Source of the DNA: Rhizobiaceae bacterium
GTDB lineage: Bacteria; Pseudomonadota; Alphaproteobacteria; Rhizobiales; Rhizobiaceae
Assembly (NCBI GenBank): GCA_019635775.1
Contig: JAHBYU010000008.1
Coordinates: 1-64,000 of the forward strand
DNA length: 64,000 nucleotides
Direction: 5' to 3'
Positions within the stretch are counted from its first letter, which is position 1; each line of letters begins with the position of its first letter. Positions 51,529 to 59,969 of this stretch are shown piece by piece. Made by a program: the position numbers and the translations under genes. Under the pieces are notes generated by a model. That model was not told the origin of the DNA. It saw only the letters and a program-made list of their open reading frames with translations, and did not search any database.

Positions 51529-52719
51529 TCATGCGGCCTTCTGCCGGGCATAGACTGCACCAAGACGATAGTGCTCCTGCGCGGCAGCAACACCGGAACC
51601 AAGCCTGACGGCCAAGCCGAGGTCGGCCATGGCCATCTCTGCGGTTGCTATGCCGGACAACGCCATCACCTCGGTCAGACTGCCGAGATGGCCAATGCGG
51701 AACACCTTGCCCGCCAGTTCCCCGAGGCCCGTGCCGAACGAAACGCCGTAGACGTTCAGCGCGTGCGCGACGATCCTGTTTGCATCGAAACCGTCGGGAA
51801 CGCGGATGGCGCTGACGGTGTCGGAATAAAGCTCCGGCCGCATCGCACAGAGGTGCAGATCCCAGGCATCGACCGCGCAACGGACACCTTCCGCTATACG
51901 ACGATGCCGGGCAAAGACGTTTTCGAGCCCCTCATCGAGCAGCATCTCGGTCGCGGTCTTCAAGCCGTTCAGCAGGCCGATCGGGGGCGTGTATGGAAAC
52001 CCTCCGGCGGAATAGTTGCTGATCATGTCGCGCACGTCGAAGAAGGTGCGCGGCAGCCTCGCGTCGGCAACCACATCCATCGCCTTCGGCGAAAAGCCGA
52101 CGATCGCCAGGCCGGGCGGGAGCATGAACCCCTTCTGCGAGCCTGTCACGGCGATATCGACGCCCCATTCGTCCATGCGAAAATCCATCGACCCGATCGA
52201 GCTCACGCCATCGACGAACAGCATGGCGGGATGTCCGGCGGCATCGAGCGCGCCGCGCACGGCGGCGATGTCGGAACGGACGCCGGTCGCCGTCTCGTTG
52301 TGCGTGGCGAGAACGGCCCTGATTTCATGTGACTTGTCGGCCGCGAGAATTTCCGCGAGGCTATCGGCCGGTATGCCATCTCCCCATCGCTGAGCCACGA
52401 CAACGACGTCGAGTCCGTACCGCTGACACATGTCGATCCAGCGGTGGCTGAACACTCCGTTGCGTGTCGCCAGCACCTTGTCGCCAGGCGACAGCGTGTT
52501 GGTGATCGCCGCCTCCCATCCACCCGTTCCGGTCGACGGAAAGACGATGATTTCCGCAAGTCCTGTCCTCAGGACCTTCTTCACCCCCTCCAGAGCGGGA
52601 TGCAGGATCCTGGCGAACAGCGGGCTGCGATGGTCGACCGTCGGCATGTCGACGGCCTTGCGCAGGATTTCCGGGATGTTTGTCGGGCCGGGAATGAAAA
52701 CAGGGTTTTGGCTGGTCAC
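51529..52719 (-). CDS. bhcA: L-aspartate:glyoxylate aminotransferase
   Basis: A 396-residue class V aminotransferase of the serine-glyoxylate aminotransferase family. The N-terminal GPTNIPEILRKAVDMPTVDHRSPLF is the family signature, and K196 in VTGSQKGFMLPPG is the PLP lysine. As the first gene of the bhc operon it should be BhcA, which transfers the amino group of aspartate to glyoxylate to give oxaloacetate and glycine. It is divergent from bhcR, and its stop overlaps possible bhcB starts. Without the cluster it would be annotated only as an alanine/serine-glyoxylate aminotransferase. Confidence 0.92.
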   Translation of the reverse strand: MTSQNPVFIPGPTNIPEILRKAVDMPTVDHRSPLFARILHPALEGVKKVLRTGLAEIIVFPSTGTGGWEAAITNTLSPGDKVLATRNGVFSHRWIDMCQRYGLDVVVVAQRWGDGIPADSLAEILAADKSHEIRAVLATHNETATGVRSDIAAVRGALDAAGHPAMLFVDGVSSIGSMDFRMDEWGVDIAVTGSQKGFMLPPGLAIVGFSPKAMDVVADARLPRTFFDVRDMISNYSAGGFPYTPPIGLLNGLKTATEMLLDEGLENVFARHRRIAEGVRCAVDAWDLHLCAMRPELYSDTVSAIRVPDGFDANRIVAHALNVYGVSFGTGLGELAGKVFRIGHLGSLTEVMALSGIATAEMAMADLGLAVRLGSGVAAAQEHYRLGAVYARQKAA

Positions 52720-52900
52720 GGCGACTGATCCTTGCTCGGTTAAAGCTGTAGCACGAAGCAGAATCCGGGTAAATTTTCTTGAAAAATTTTTTCACTTTCC
52801 ATTAAATCTCAAAAAAGCATATTTGAATCAGTGAATTAATTTTTTTCATTTTGAGACGAGTGATTTCCGGGATAAGAATCAGAAAAAATGGGATTGGGCG
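52720..52900. promoter_or_regulatory. bhcA-bhcR divergent promoter region
   Basis: A 181-base, strikingly AT-rich gap holds the divergent promoters. A near-palindrome AAATTTTC-TT-GAAAAATTT (52771-52789) and further A/T tracts around 52820-52850 are candidate BhcR sites. In Paracoccus, BhcR binds the equivalent region and glyoxylate weakens binding; transfer of that behaviour to this locus is inference. Confidence 0.55.
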
Positions 52901-53713
52901 ATGACAGAGCAGGCGGGCAGAAGGCGCGGACGCCCAAAGGGAACAAAACCGCCCTCCCCGGCCATGGGCATCCAGTCACTGAATCGAGGCATCGACGTGC
53001 TTGAGGCGCTGGCCGCCCATGACGGCGTCACCCTGACCGAACTGTCGGTGCATCTCGGCCAATCATCGGCCACAATGTACCGTGTGCTGGCGACGCTCGA
53101 GCAGCGCCGTTACGTCGAGATAAGCCCCGAGCGTCAGGAATGGTTCGTGGGGCCGGAAGCGTTCAGGCTCGGCTCGGCGTTCGTGCGCCGCACCAACATT
53201 GTCGAACGCAGCCGATCCGTGATGCGCGAGCTTATGTCCAGGACAGGCGAGACATCCAATCTCGGTATCGAACGCGAAGGCCATGTGCTGTTCGTAAGCC
53301 AAGTTGAATCGCACGAAACGATCCGCGCCTATTTTCCGCCCGGCGCCCGGTCGCCGCTGCACGCCTCCGGCATCGGCAAGGCGCTGCTGAGCGCCTTTGA
53401 CGAGGAGAGACTCGAAGCCTTCATCAAGGTGACGACTTTCACGCGTTTCACCGACAAGACTATTGCGACTGCCGGCGGACTGCGCGACGAAATTCAGGCT
53501 ACCCGCCAGCGGGGTTATTCGTTCGATGATGAGGAAAGGACGATCGGCATGCGCTGCGTCGCGGCGTGCATCCTCGACGGCTACTCCGAGGCTGTCGCCG
53601 GTATTTCGATTTCCGGCCCGACGCCGAGGATGCCGGATGCGCGCATCCGCGAGATGGGCCTGCTCGTCACAGAGGCGGCCCGAGAAATATCAAGACGGCT
53701 GGGCGCGAGCTGA
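52901..53713 (+). CDS. bhcR: IclR-family regulator of the bhc operon
   Basis: A 270-residue IclR regulator. An Arg/Lys-rich N-terminus (RRRGRPKGTKPP) precedes the winged helix (SLNRGIDVLEALAAHDGVTLTELSVHLGQSSATMYRVLATLEQRRYVE). The effector domain contains GETSNLGIEREGHVLFVSQVES, PLHASGIGKALLSAF and EERTIGMRCVAACILDGYSEAVAGISISGP. Its position divergent to bhcA is that of BhcR in Paracoccus, where it activates the cycle genes and senses glyoxylate. The start at 52901 follows a weak site. It is convergent with the alcohol dehydrogenase gene, and a hairpin lies between them. Confidence 0.9.
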   Translation: MTEQAGRRRGRPKGTKPPSPAMGIQSLNRGIDVLEALAAHDGVTLTELSVHLGQSSATMYRVLATLEQRRYVEISPERQEWFVGPEAFRLGSAFVRRTNIVERSRSVMRELMSRTGETSNLGIEREGHVLFVSQVESHETIRAYFPPGARSPLHASGIGKALLSAFDEERLEAFIKVTTFTRFTDKTIATAGGLRDEIQATRQRGYSFDDEERTIGMRCVAACILDGYSEAVAGISISGPTPRMPDARIREMGLLVTEAAREISRRLGAS

Positions 53714-53729
53714 CCCGCGCTGCACAAAA

Positions 53730-53770
53730 CAAGCACTTCCGTGAGAACTGCTGCTCACCGGAAGTGCTTG
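53730..53770. terminator. Hairpin between convergent genes
   Basis: CAAGCACTTCC (53730-53740) and GGAAGTGCTTG (53760-53770) form a perfect 11-base stem between the convergent ends of bhcR and the iron alcohol dehydrogenase gene. An A-rich stretch lies on one side but there is no strong T run on the other. It probably acts as a bidirectional or shared terminator. Confidence 0.55.
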
Positions 53771-53801
53771 GGTCGACCCTAGCTTGCGCCAGGATCAGCG
53801 T

Positions 53802-54947
53802 TCAGATGCACTCGGCGAACAACTTCTTCGCCGCGTCGAGCGTGAGCTCGACCGGGTTGCCGCCGGCGGTTGGATCGACGATCGCCATCGCCGCCATCTC
53901 GTCGATGCGGTCGGTGCCGACGCCAAGTGCTGCCAGCTTGTCCGGCACGCCGAGTTCTTCCCGCAGGCCGAGCACGAAATCGTAGAAACCGTCGAAGCCG
54001 CCGGCGATGCCGAGATAGGCGGCCGCCTGCGCGAGCTTGTCTTCCACGGTCGGCCGGTTGAAGCGCAGCACCGGCGGGATCACGACGGCGTTGGTCATGC
54101 CGTGATGCGTATTGTAGATCGCGCCTACCGGATGCGACAACGAGTGGATCGCGCCGAGGCCCTTCTGGAAGGCCACCGCGCCCATCGCCGCCGCTGACAT
54201 CATGTGCGAGCGCGCCTCGATGTCGGAGCCGTCCCTGGCCGCCTTCGGCAGGTTCTCCTTGACCAGCCGCATGCCCTCAAGCGCAATGCCCTGGCTCATC
54301 GGGTGATAGAAGGGCGACGAATACGCCTCCAGGCAGTGTGCGAAGGCGTCCATGCCGGTGCCGACCGTGATGACCTTCGGCATGCCGACCGTCAGCTCGG
54401 GATCGCAGATGGTCACCGCCGGCAGGAATTTCGGGTGGAAGATCACCTTCTTGGTGTGGGTGTCCGGGTTGGTGATGACCGAGGCGCGGCCGACTTCCGA
54501 GCCGGTGCCCGCCGTGGTCGGGACGGCGACGATCGGGGCGATGCCCTCCACCGAGGCGCGCGTCCACCAGTCGCCGATGTCCTCGAAGTCCCAGACCGGC
54601 CGTGTCTGGCCGGCCATGAAGGCGACCGCCTTGCCGAGGTCAAGGCCGGAACCGCCGCCGAAGGCGACGACACCATCATGACCGCCGTCCTTGAAAGCCT
54701 TCACGCCGGCCTCGAGGTTCTTCTCGTTCGGGTTCGGATCGACGTCGGCGAAGATGGCGCGGCCGAGGCCGGCGGCGTCGAGGATGTCCAGCGCGTTCTG
54801 GGTGATGGGCATCGGCGCGAGGCCTCGATCCGTCACCAGCAACGGCCGCTTCATGCCGACGGCCGTGCAGTGGTCGGCGAGTTCCTTGATCCGCCCGGCA
54901 CCGAACTTGACGGCTGTCGGATAGCTCCAATTTGCGGTGATGCTCAT
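53802..54947 (-). CDS. Iron-containing alcohol dehydrogenase
   Basis: A 381-residue group III (iron) alcohol dehydrogenase. NAD binding is by FGGGSGLDLGKAVAF, and PTTAGTGSEVGRASVI is the family signature. Metal ligands are in TVGTGMDAFAHCLEAY (Asp and His), AIHSLSHPVGAIYNTHHGMTNA (two His). It would oxidise a primary alcohol to the aldehyde. It overlaps the stop of the aldehyde dehydrogenase gene by four bases (ATGA) and is last in the operon amidohydrolase, ligase, aldehyde dehydrogenase, alcohol dehydrogenase. A substrate such as gamma-glutamyl-ethanolamide fits the set; ethylene glycol or other short alcohols are alternatives. Confidence 0.88.
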   Translation of the reverse strand: MSITANWSYPTAVKFGAGRIKELADHCTAVGMKRPLLVTDRGLAPMPITQNALDILDAAGLGRAIFADVDPNPNEKNLEAGVKAFKDGGHDGVVAFGGGSGLDLGKAVAFMAGQTRPVWDFEDIGDWWTRASVEGIAPIVAVPTTAGTGSEVGRASVITNPDTHTKKVIFHPKFLPAVTICDPELTVGMPKVITVGTGMDAFAHCLEAYSSPFYHPMSQGIALEGMRLVKENLPKAARDGSDIEARSHMMSAAAMGAVAFQKGLGAIHSLSHPVGAIYNTHHGMTNAVVIPPVLRFNRPTVEDKLAQAAAYLGIAGGFDGFYDFVLGLREELGVPDKLAALGVGTDRIDEMAAMAIVDPTAGGNPVELTLDAAKKLFAECI

Positions 54948-56329
54948 GCTGTGACCTTCTTGAGGTGATAGGATTTCGGGCGCGTCAGGTTCTGGAAGCC
55001 GATGACCGACAGGGAACCGCCGCGCCCGGTATTCTTGACGCCGGTCCAGACCAGCGCCGGATCGAGATAGTCAGCGCGGTTCATGAAGACGGTGCCGGTC
55101 TCGACCTGCGCGCCGACGCTTTTCGCGCGCTCGACGTCCTTCGTCCACAGCGACGCGGTGAGGCCGAACTCGCTGTCGTTCATCAGCGCCAGCGCCTCGT
55201 CGTCGCCCGACACCTTCATTATGCCGACAACGGGCCCGAAGGATTCGTCGCGCATGACGCGCATCGAATGGTCGACATTGGTGAGGATCTGCGGCGCGAG
55301 ATAGGCGCCGCTATCGTCCGACGGGAACTGCGACGCATCGACGACCGGCACGGCGCCGGCGGCGATCGCCTCGCCTATTTGCGCGCGCACTTCCGCCGCG
55401 AAGAGCTTGTTGGCCATCGGGCCGAGCGAGGTCTCGGGATCGAGCGGGTTGCCGAGCTTCAGATTTGCCACCCATGCGGCAGACTTCTCGACGAAGTCGT
55501 CATAGAGCGAAGAATGCACATAGATGCGCTCGATGCCGCAGCAGCACTGGCCGGAGTTGAACATCGCCCCGTCCATCAGCGTGTCGACAGCCGCGTCGAG
55601 GTCGGCATCCTCCATCACGTAGCCGGGGTCCTTGCCGCCGAGCTCCAGCCCGAGCCCGACGAAGGTGCCGGCGGCGGCGCGTTCGATCGAGCGGCCGCCC
55701 TCGACGGAACCGGTGAAGTTGATGAAGTCGAACTGCCTCGCCTTGATCAGGACCTCGGTCGTCTGGTGGTCGAGGAACAGGTTCTGGAACACGTCCGCAG
55801 GCACGCCTGCCTCGACTAAGGCGCGCACCATGCGCTCGCCGACCAGCAGGCTCTGCGTCGCATGCTTGATGACGACTGTGTTGCCGGCCATCAGCGCGGG
55901 CGCGACCGTGTTGATCGCCGTCATGTAGGGATAGTTCCATGGCGCGATGACCAGCACGACGCCGTGCGGCTCGCGCAGGATCTGGCGCGTAAAGGTCGCG
56001 CTGTCCTCGACTGTGATCGGCGCCAGTGCATCGGCGGCGATCGAGGCGACGTAGTTGGAGCGCTCGTTGAAGCCGCGGAATTCACCGCCGTATTTGACCG
56101 GACGGCCGATCATGTGGGCGAGCTCCGGTACCACCTCGTCGACCATCTTGTTCAGCCGCGCGACGCCTGCCATGACCAGCTTGACGCGCTTGTCGATCGG
56201 CTGCGCTGCCCAGTCCTCGCGGGCGGCGCGGGCTTTGGCGATCGCGGCGCTCGCCTCGCCGAACGATTGTGTCGGGCGCTCGGCATAGACCGATCCGTCA
56301 ATCGGCGAGATGCATTTCAGAATTGTCAC
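54944..56329 (-). CDS. Aldehyde dehydrogenase of the glutamyl-ligase operon
   Basis: A 461-residue aldehyde dehydrogenase. Motifs are VVLVIAPWNYPYMTAI with the oxyanion Asn, GLELGGKDPGYVMEDADLD with the base Glu, and FNSGQCCCGIERIYV with the nucleophile Cys beside two further Cys. The frame runs to 56665, but everything upstream of 56329 is antisense shadow; the GTG at 56329 has GGAGAAG upstream and gives the family N-terminus (MTILKCISPIDGSVYAERP). It is 20 bases downstream of the ligase gene and overlaps the alcohol dehydrogenase gene. It should convert the aldehyde made by that enzyme to the acid. Confidence 0.88.
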   Translation of the reverse strand: MTILKCISPIDGSVYAERPTQSFGEASAAIAKARAAREDWAAQPIDKRVKLVMAGVARLNKMVDEVVPELAHMIGRPVKYGGEFRGFNERSNYVASIAADALAPITVEDSATFTRQILREPHGVVLVIAPWNYPYMTAINTVAPALMAGNTVVIKHATQSLLVGERMVRALVEAGVPADVFQNLFLDHQTTEVLIKARQFDFINFTGSVEGGRSIERAAAGTFVGLGLELGGKDPGYVMEDADLDAAVDTLMDGAMFNSGQCCCGIERIYVHSSLYDDFVEKSAAWVANLKLGNPLDPETSLGPMANKLFAAEVRAQIGEAIAAGAVPVVDASQFPSDDSGAYLAPQILTNVDHSMRVMRDESFGPVVGIMKVSGDDEALALMNDSEFGLTASLWTKDVERAKSVGAQVETGTVFMNRADYLDPALVWTGVKNTGRGGSLSVIGFQNLTRPKSYHLKKVTA

Positions 56330-56349
56330 GGTGCTTCTCCTAAAACCTG

Positions 56350-57717
56350 TCAGCAGCCTTCGAAGCCGCGAGCGATTTCCCAGTCGGCAATCAGCTTGTC
56401 GGCAACTTCCTGCTCCCAGCGGGCAGCGCGGACATAGTGGTCGACTACCTCGTCGCCGAAGGCCGAGCGCAGCAGTCTGGACTCGTCCAGCGCCACAGTC
56501 GCGTCGCGCAGCGTGCGCGGAATTTCCTGCACCTCGGTCCCGCCATAGGCATCGCCAACGAACGGCGCTTCCAGCGGCAATTCGCGTTCGATACCGTCGA
56601 TACCTGCGGCGATCAGAGCCGCCATCGCCAGATAAGGGTTGAGATCGGAGCCGCCGACCCGGCATTCGATGCGGATGCCCTTGGTGCCTTCGCCGCAGAC
56701 GCGGTAGCCCGCCGTGCGGTTGTCCTTGCTCCAGACCGCCTTGGTCGGGGCGAAGGTTCCAGCGACGAAGCGCTTGTAGGAGTTGATGTAGGGGGCGAGG
56801 AAGACGGTTATCTCCGACGCGTGCGCGAGCAGACCGGCCACGTAGTGGCGCATCAGCGGCGACATGCCGAATTCGGCGTTCTCGTCCAAAAATTTAGGCG
56901 TCTTGCCGTCGGCGCTCCACAGCGACTGGTGGATGTGCGACGAGCTGCCGGCCGCCCTGGCGTTCCACTTTGCCAGGAAGGTGATCGACTTGCCGCGCGA
57001 CCAGGCAATCTCCTTGCAGGCGTTCTTGATGATCACATGGCGATCGGCCATGGTCAGCGCGTCGGCATAGCGGACGTTGACCTCGCCTTGCCCCGCCGAC
57101 GCCTCGCCCTTGGTGTTCTCAACCGGGATGCCGGCACCCTGCAGGCCGTTGCGAATAGCGCGCATCACATCTTCTTCCTTGGTGGTCTGGAAGATGTGAT
57201 AGTCCTCGTTGTAGCCGCCCACCGTGCGCAGGTCGCGATAGCCCTGCTCCCGCGCCTCCTCGTAGCTCTGGTCGAACAGGAAGAATTCCAGCTCGGTGGC
57301 CATGAACGCCTTCAGGCCCATGGCCTCCAACCGTGCGACCTGCTTCTTCAAAACGGCGCGCGGCGAGTGCGGCACCGCTTCATGGGTGTGATGGTCGAGC
57401 ACGTCGCAGAGCACCATGGCCGTCGCCTCCAGCCAGGGCACGCGCCGCAGCGTCGAAAGGTCCGGCTTCATCACATAGTCGCCGTAACCCGCTTCCCAGC
57501 TGGTGGCCTTATAGCCGGGCACGGTCTCCATCTCGAAATCGGTCGCCAGCAGATAGTTGCAACTGTGCGTCTCCTCGTAGGCGCCGTCGACGAAGAACTG
57601 CGCATGGAAGCGCTTGCCCATCAGCCTTCCCTGCATGTCGACCTGGCAGACGATGACGGTGTCGATCCTCCCCGCCAGCACATCGGCCTTCAGCTCGTTG
57701 AATGAATATCCGGACAT
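56350..57717 (-). CDS. Glutamine-synthetase-family gamma-glutamyl ligase
   Basis: A 455-residue glutamine-synthetase-fold ligase, close to the gamma-glutamylpolyamine/ethanolamide synthetase group rather than to GlnA. ATP and metal-site strings are MATELEFFLFD (catalytic Glu), GEASAGQGEVNVRYADAL, KWNARAAGSSSHIHQSLWS and RIECRVGGSDLNPYLAMAALIAAG. It lacks the C-terminal adenylylation site of GlnA as far as I can see. It would attach glutamate through its gamma-carboxyl to an amine with ATP. It lies between the amidohydrolase and aldehyde dehydrogenase genes, which suggests a glutamylated intermediate. The amine is not identified; ethanolamine is the hypothesis explored in the findings. Confidence 0.84.
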   Translation of the reverse strand: MSGYSFNELKADVLAGRIDTVIVCQVDMQGRLMGKRFHAQFFVDGAYEETHSCNYLLATDFEMETVPGYKATSWEAGYGDYVMKPDLSTLRRVPWLEATAMVLCDVLDHHTHEAVPHSPRAVLKKQVARLEAMGLKAFMATELEFFLFDQSYEEAREQGYRDLRTVGGYNEDYHIFQTTKEEDVMRAIRNGLQGAGIPVENTKGEASAGQGEVNVRYADALTMADRHVIIKNACKEIAWSRGKSITFLAKWNARAAGSSSHIHQSLWSADGKTPKFLDENAEFGMSPLMRHYVAGLLAHASEITVFLAPYINSYKRFVAGTFAPTKAVWSKDNRTAGYRVCGEGTKGIRIECRVGGSDLNPYLAMAALIAAGIDGIERELPLEAPFVGDAYGGTEVQEIPRTLRDATVALDESRLLRSAFGDEVVDHYVRAARWEQEVADKLIADWEIARGFEGC

Positions 57718-57763
57718 TTTTCTTCCTTGCTAAGGTGCTCGATCCACGCTGAATCGCTCTGAC

Positions 57764-58555
57764 TCAGGCGACTTCTTCAGGCCCCAGAGATTCGACTATG
57801 GCCCGCAGCAGATGCTGCTCGACCCGCTGTCTCGATGTCTCGTCAGCGAGCAGGTCGTTGCGGACCTCGACCATCACGTTCTGCAATCCGTTGCGCACGC
57901 CGTGTTCGACCAGCGTGTGGGTGACACCGTCCTCCGGGCCATAGGGATCGTTTCGCCGCACGACCAAACCCGAGCCGCGATCGAGCGAGGAGATCACCCT
58001 GTCGGCGAGGCGTGCGTCGCTGTCGTGCAGAATGCCGATCTCGGTGTCGCGCCGCACGCCCTTGAACACCGGCGTGAAGCTATGGAGCGTAACCAGCACC
58101 GTCGGCCGGCCGGACGCCTTGCGGCGCGCGATCTCCTGAGCGACCGCCCCCTGGAAAGGGCGGTAGATGCCGTCGACACGCGCCTGCTTCTCTTCGGCAG
58201 AGGCCGATATGTTGCCCGGTATCTCGAAGATCTCGCTCCGCTTCGGAATGGCGCTGTCGGCCTCCGGCGGGCGGTTGCAGTCATAGGCAAGCCGCGAGAA
58301 ACGCTGATGGATAAGGCAGGCGTCGAGCTCGTTAGACAGAAACAGCGACACGTCGAGCGCGCCCGGATCCCAGGCGATGTGGCTGGAGCGCAGCTCTTCC
58401 GACAGACCGAGGTCGCCGAGGCTGCGCGGGATCATCTTCGAGGCGTGCTCGCAAATCAGGAGGACGGGCGACCGGCCTTCCGGACGCTCCACAGCGACCG
58501 GCTTCCTCTCATCTGCGGCAAGGATCGTGTTCAACAGTTCCACCGAAGCCTCCAA
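57764..58555 (-). CDS. N-formylglutamate amidohydrolase family protein
   Basis: A 263-residue member of the HutG-type N-formylglutamate amidohydrolase family. Recognisable motifs are LLICEHASKMIP, HIAWDPGALDVS, RLAYDCNRPPEA, VTLHSFTPVF and NVMVEVRNDLLAD; His, Asp and Glu residues in these supply the metal site. The family cleaves amide bonds at glutamate derivatives. No hut genes are nearby, so in this operon it may instead release glutamate from a gamma-glutamyl product. It is the first gene of the operon and divergent from the RpiR regulator. Confidence 0.84.
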   Translation of the reverse strand: MEASVELLNTILAADERKPVAVERPEGRSPVLLICEHASKMIPRSLGDLGLSEELRSSHIAWDPGALDVSLFLSNELDACLIHQRFSRLAYDCNRPPEADSAIPKRSEIFEIPGNISASAEEKQARVDGIYRPFQGAVAQEIARRKASGRPTVLVTLHSFTPVFKGVRRDTEIGILHDSDARLADRVISSLDRGSGLVVRRNDPYGPEDGVTHTLVEHGVRNGLQNVMVEVRNDLLADETSRQRVEQHLLRAIVESLGPEEVA

Positions 58556-58557
58556 GC

Positions 58558-58608
58558 TCTGAAAATAATCGTTCAGAAAGCCTCATCTGTCAAACCCGTT
58601 TTGAAAAC
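58558..58608. promoter_or_regulatory. Inverted repeats in the amidohydrolase-rpiR divergent region
   Basis: TCTGAAAATAATCGTTCAGA (58558-58577) has 6-base inverted ends, and GTTTTGAAAAC (58598-58608) is a near-perfect palindrome. Both lie in the 130-base gap between divergent genes. They are plausible RpiR operators, given the GAA/TTC character, but unproven. Confidence 0.42.
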
Positions 58609-58685
58609 TTTGCTTCACTCATTCATTTCCATGCGTGGCGCTAGACGCGGTTGGTGCTAAGGTGGCGGCTAATTGCGGGAGGACG

Positions 58686-59564
58686 ATGCGTTTGAAAACT
58701 GACACGACAGTCCAAGACATCATACGCTCCAGCTTTGGCCGCCTGACCCGGTCTGAGCGGCAGCTAGCGAATGCGCTCACCTCCCACTATCCGATGTCGG
58801 CATTGGGATCGATCACGACCATTGCGGAACAAGCCGGCGTATCCACCCCGACTGTCGTACGGATGGTGCGCAAGCTCGGCTTCAAGGGTTTTCCAGACTT
58901 CCAGACGCACATCCACGAAGAACTCGAGACAACCCTGTCCAACCCGATCGCCAAGCACGATCGTTGGGCGAACGACGCGCCGGACACTCATATCCTGAAC
59001 CGCTTCGCCGACGCGACGATCGTCAACCTCCGCGAAACGCTGTCGGGGATCAGAACGAGCGATTTCGACCGCGCGCGCGACCTGCTCAGAGACCCGCGCA
59101 ACCAGATTTATATCGTCGGCGGGCGCATCACGAAGTCGCTCGCCGAATATCTTTTCACCCACTGCCAGGTGATACGCCCGAACGTCACGCTGATCGCGCC
59201 GACTCCCAGCAGCTGGCCCCACTACGCGCTCAACATGAAGGCGGGCGACGTACTGGTTATCTTCGACATTCGGCGCTACGAGCGCGAAATCGAGACGTTA
59301 AACCGTATCGCGGCCGAACGAGGCGTGCGTACGCTGCTCTTCACCGACAGTTGGAAGTCCCCGATCGCCAAGACTGCAACGGTTGTTTTTCGCGTCAAGA
59401 CCGAAGTCCCTTCCGCATGGGATTCGTCGGTCGTCACGATGTTCGTCGTCGAGGCGCTTATCGAGGCCCTCCAGAGTTCGGCGTGGAAGACCACTCGCGA
59501 CCGAATGAAAGATCTCGAAGGGCTGCTGGAAACAAGCCAGTTGTTTCGCAAGCCGCGCATATAA
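58686..59564 (+). CDS. RpiR/MurR-family regulator
   Basis: A 292-residue regulator. The N-terminal HTH_6 domain contains SSFGRLTRSERQLANALTSHYPMSALGSITTIAEQAGVSTPTVVRMVRKLGFKGFPDFQTHI, and a C-terminal SIS domain begins about residue 130 (IYIVGGRITKSLAEYLFTHC). SIS domains usually bind phosphosugars, though amino-acid-linked effectors are also known in the family. The ATG at 58686 with GGGAGGAC upstream is preferred over a frame start at 58635. It is divergent from the four-gene operon and is the obvious candidate regulator. Confidence 0.88.
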   Translation: MRLKTDTTVQDIIRSSFGRLTRSERQLANALTSHYPMSALGSITTIAEQAGVSTPTVVRMVRKLGFKGFPDFQTHIHEELETTLSNPIAKHDRWANDAPDTHILNRFADATIVNLRETLSGIRTSDFDRARDLLRDPRNQIYIVGGRITKSLAEYLFTHCQVIRPNVTLIAPTPSSWPHYALNMKAGDVLVIFDIRRYEREIETLNRIAAERGVRTLLFTDSWKSPIAKTATVVFRVKTEVPSAWDSSVVTMFVVEALIEALQSSAWKTTRDRMKDLEGLLETSQLFRKPRI

Positions 59565-59603
59565 CCTCAAATGGCGCTCACCCTCGCCCAATTCGATGAC
59601 TAG

Positions 59604-59762
59604 CAACACATATACTGAAGCAGACGGGCTCATACGAACAAGCCAGCTACGCGATCCAGGATACTCCGGCGATGGTTGCGCAGCGCTACGGTCGCTTCCT
59701 GCCACAAGACAAAGCTGCTCTTGCGGCTCGTATTCTAAATCAGGTTTGGGAGGCCGCTTAGC
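59604..59762 (+). pseudogene. Integrase C-terminal remnant
   Basis: A short plus-strand frame reads YAIQDTPAMVAQRYGRFLPQDKAALAARILNQVW followed by a stop. DTPAMVxxRYGRFLP is familiar as the C-terminal end of phage-type integrases, here without any catalytic residues. It is a left-over piece at the junction between the ligase operon and the IS91-type unit. The region 59763-59941 has no further gene. Confidence 0.5.
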
Positions 59763-59941
59763 TTCGTATCTATATACGCGTGCACCATCGTCTTGCGGAG
59801 GATCGAACCGCAGGCCGACATATGGTCGACGTCTGCTTTGCGCCCCCTTGCACGAACCCGCTTCGCGGGAGGGGCGCCACGACTTGAGATGGCGTAGTAT
59901 TCGCAGCCTTTGAGCAGGCGGCGGCGAGCGAGCCGAGCATG

Positions 59942-59966
59942 GAGTTCCCTTCAACGAGAGGAACTC
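59942..59966 (+). promoter_or_regulatory. Hairpin over the ribosome binding site of the recombinase gene
   Basis: GAGTTCC (59942-59948) pairs perfectly with GGAACTC (59960-59966), ending three bases before the ATG at 59970 and covering the AGAGGA ribosome binding site. Such a structure would lower translation of the recombinase, a common feature of transposition genes. Confidence 0.45.
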
Positions 59967-59969
59967 GCC

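Noticed and set aside
56437-57705. 422-codon plus-strand frame opposite the glutamyl ligase
   Set aside because: Antisense shadow in GC-rich coding DNA; the ligase motifs are all on the minus strand.
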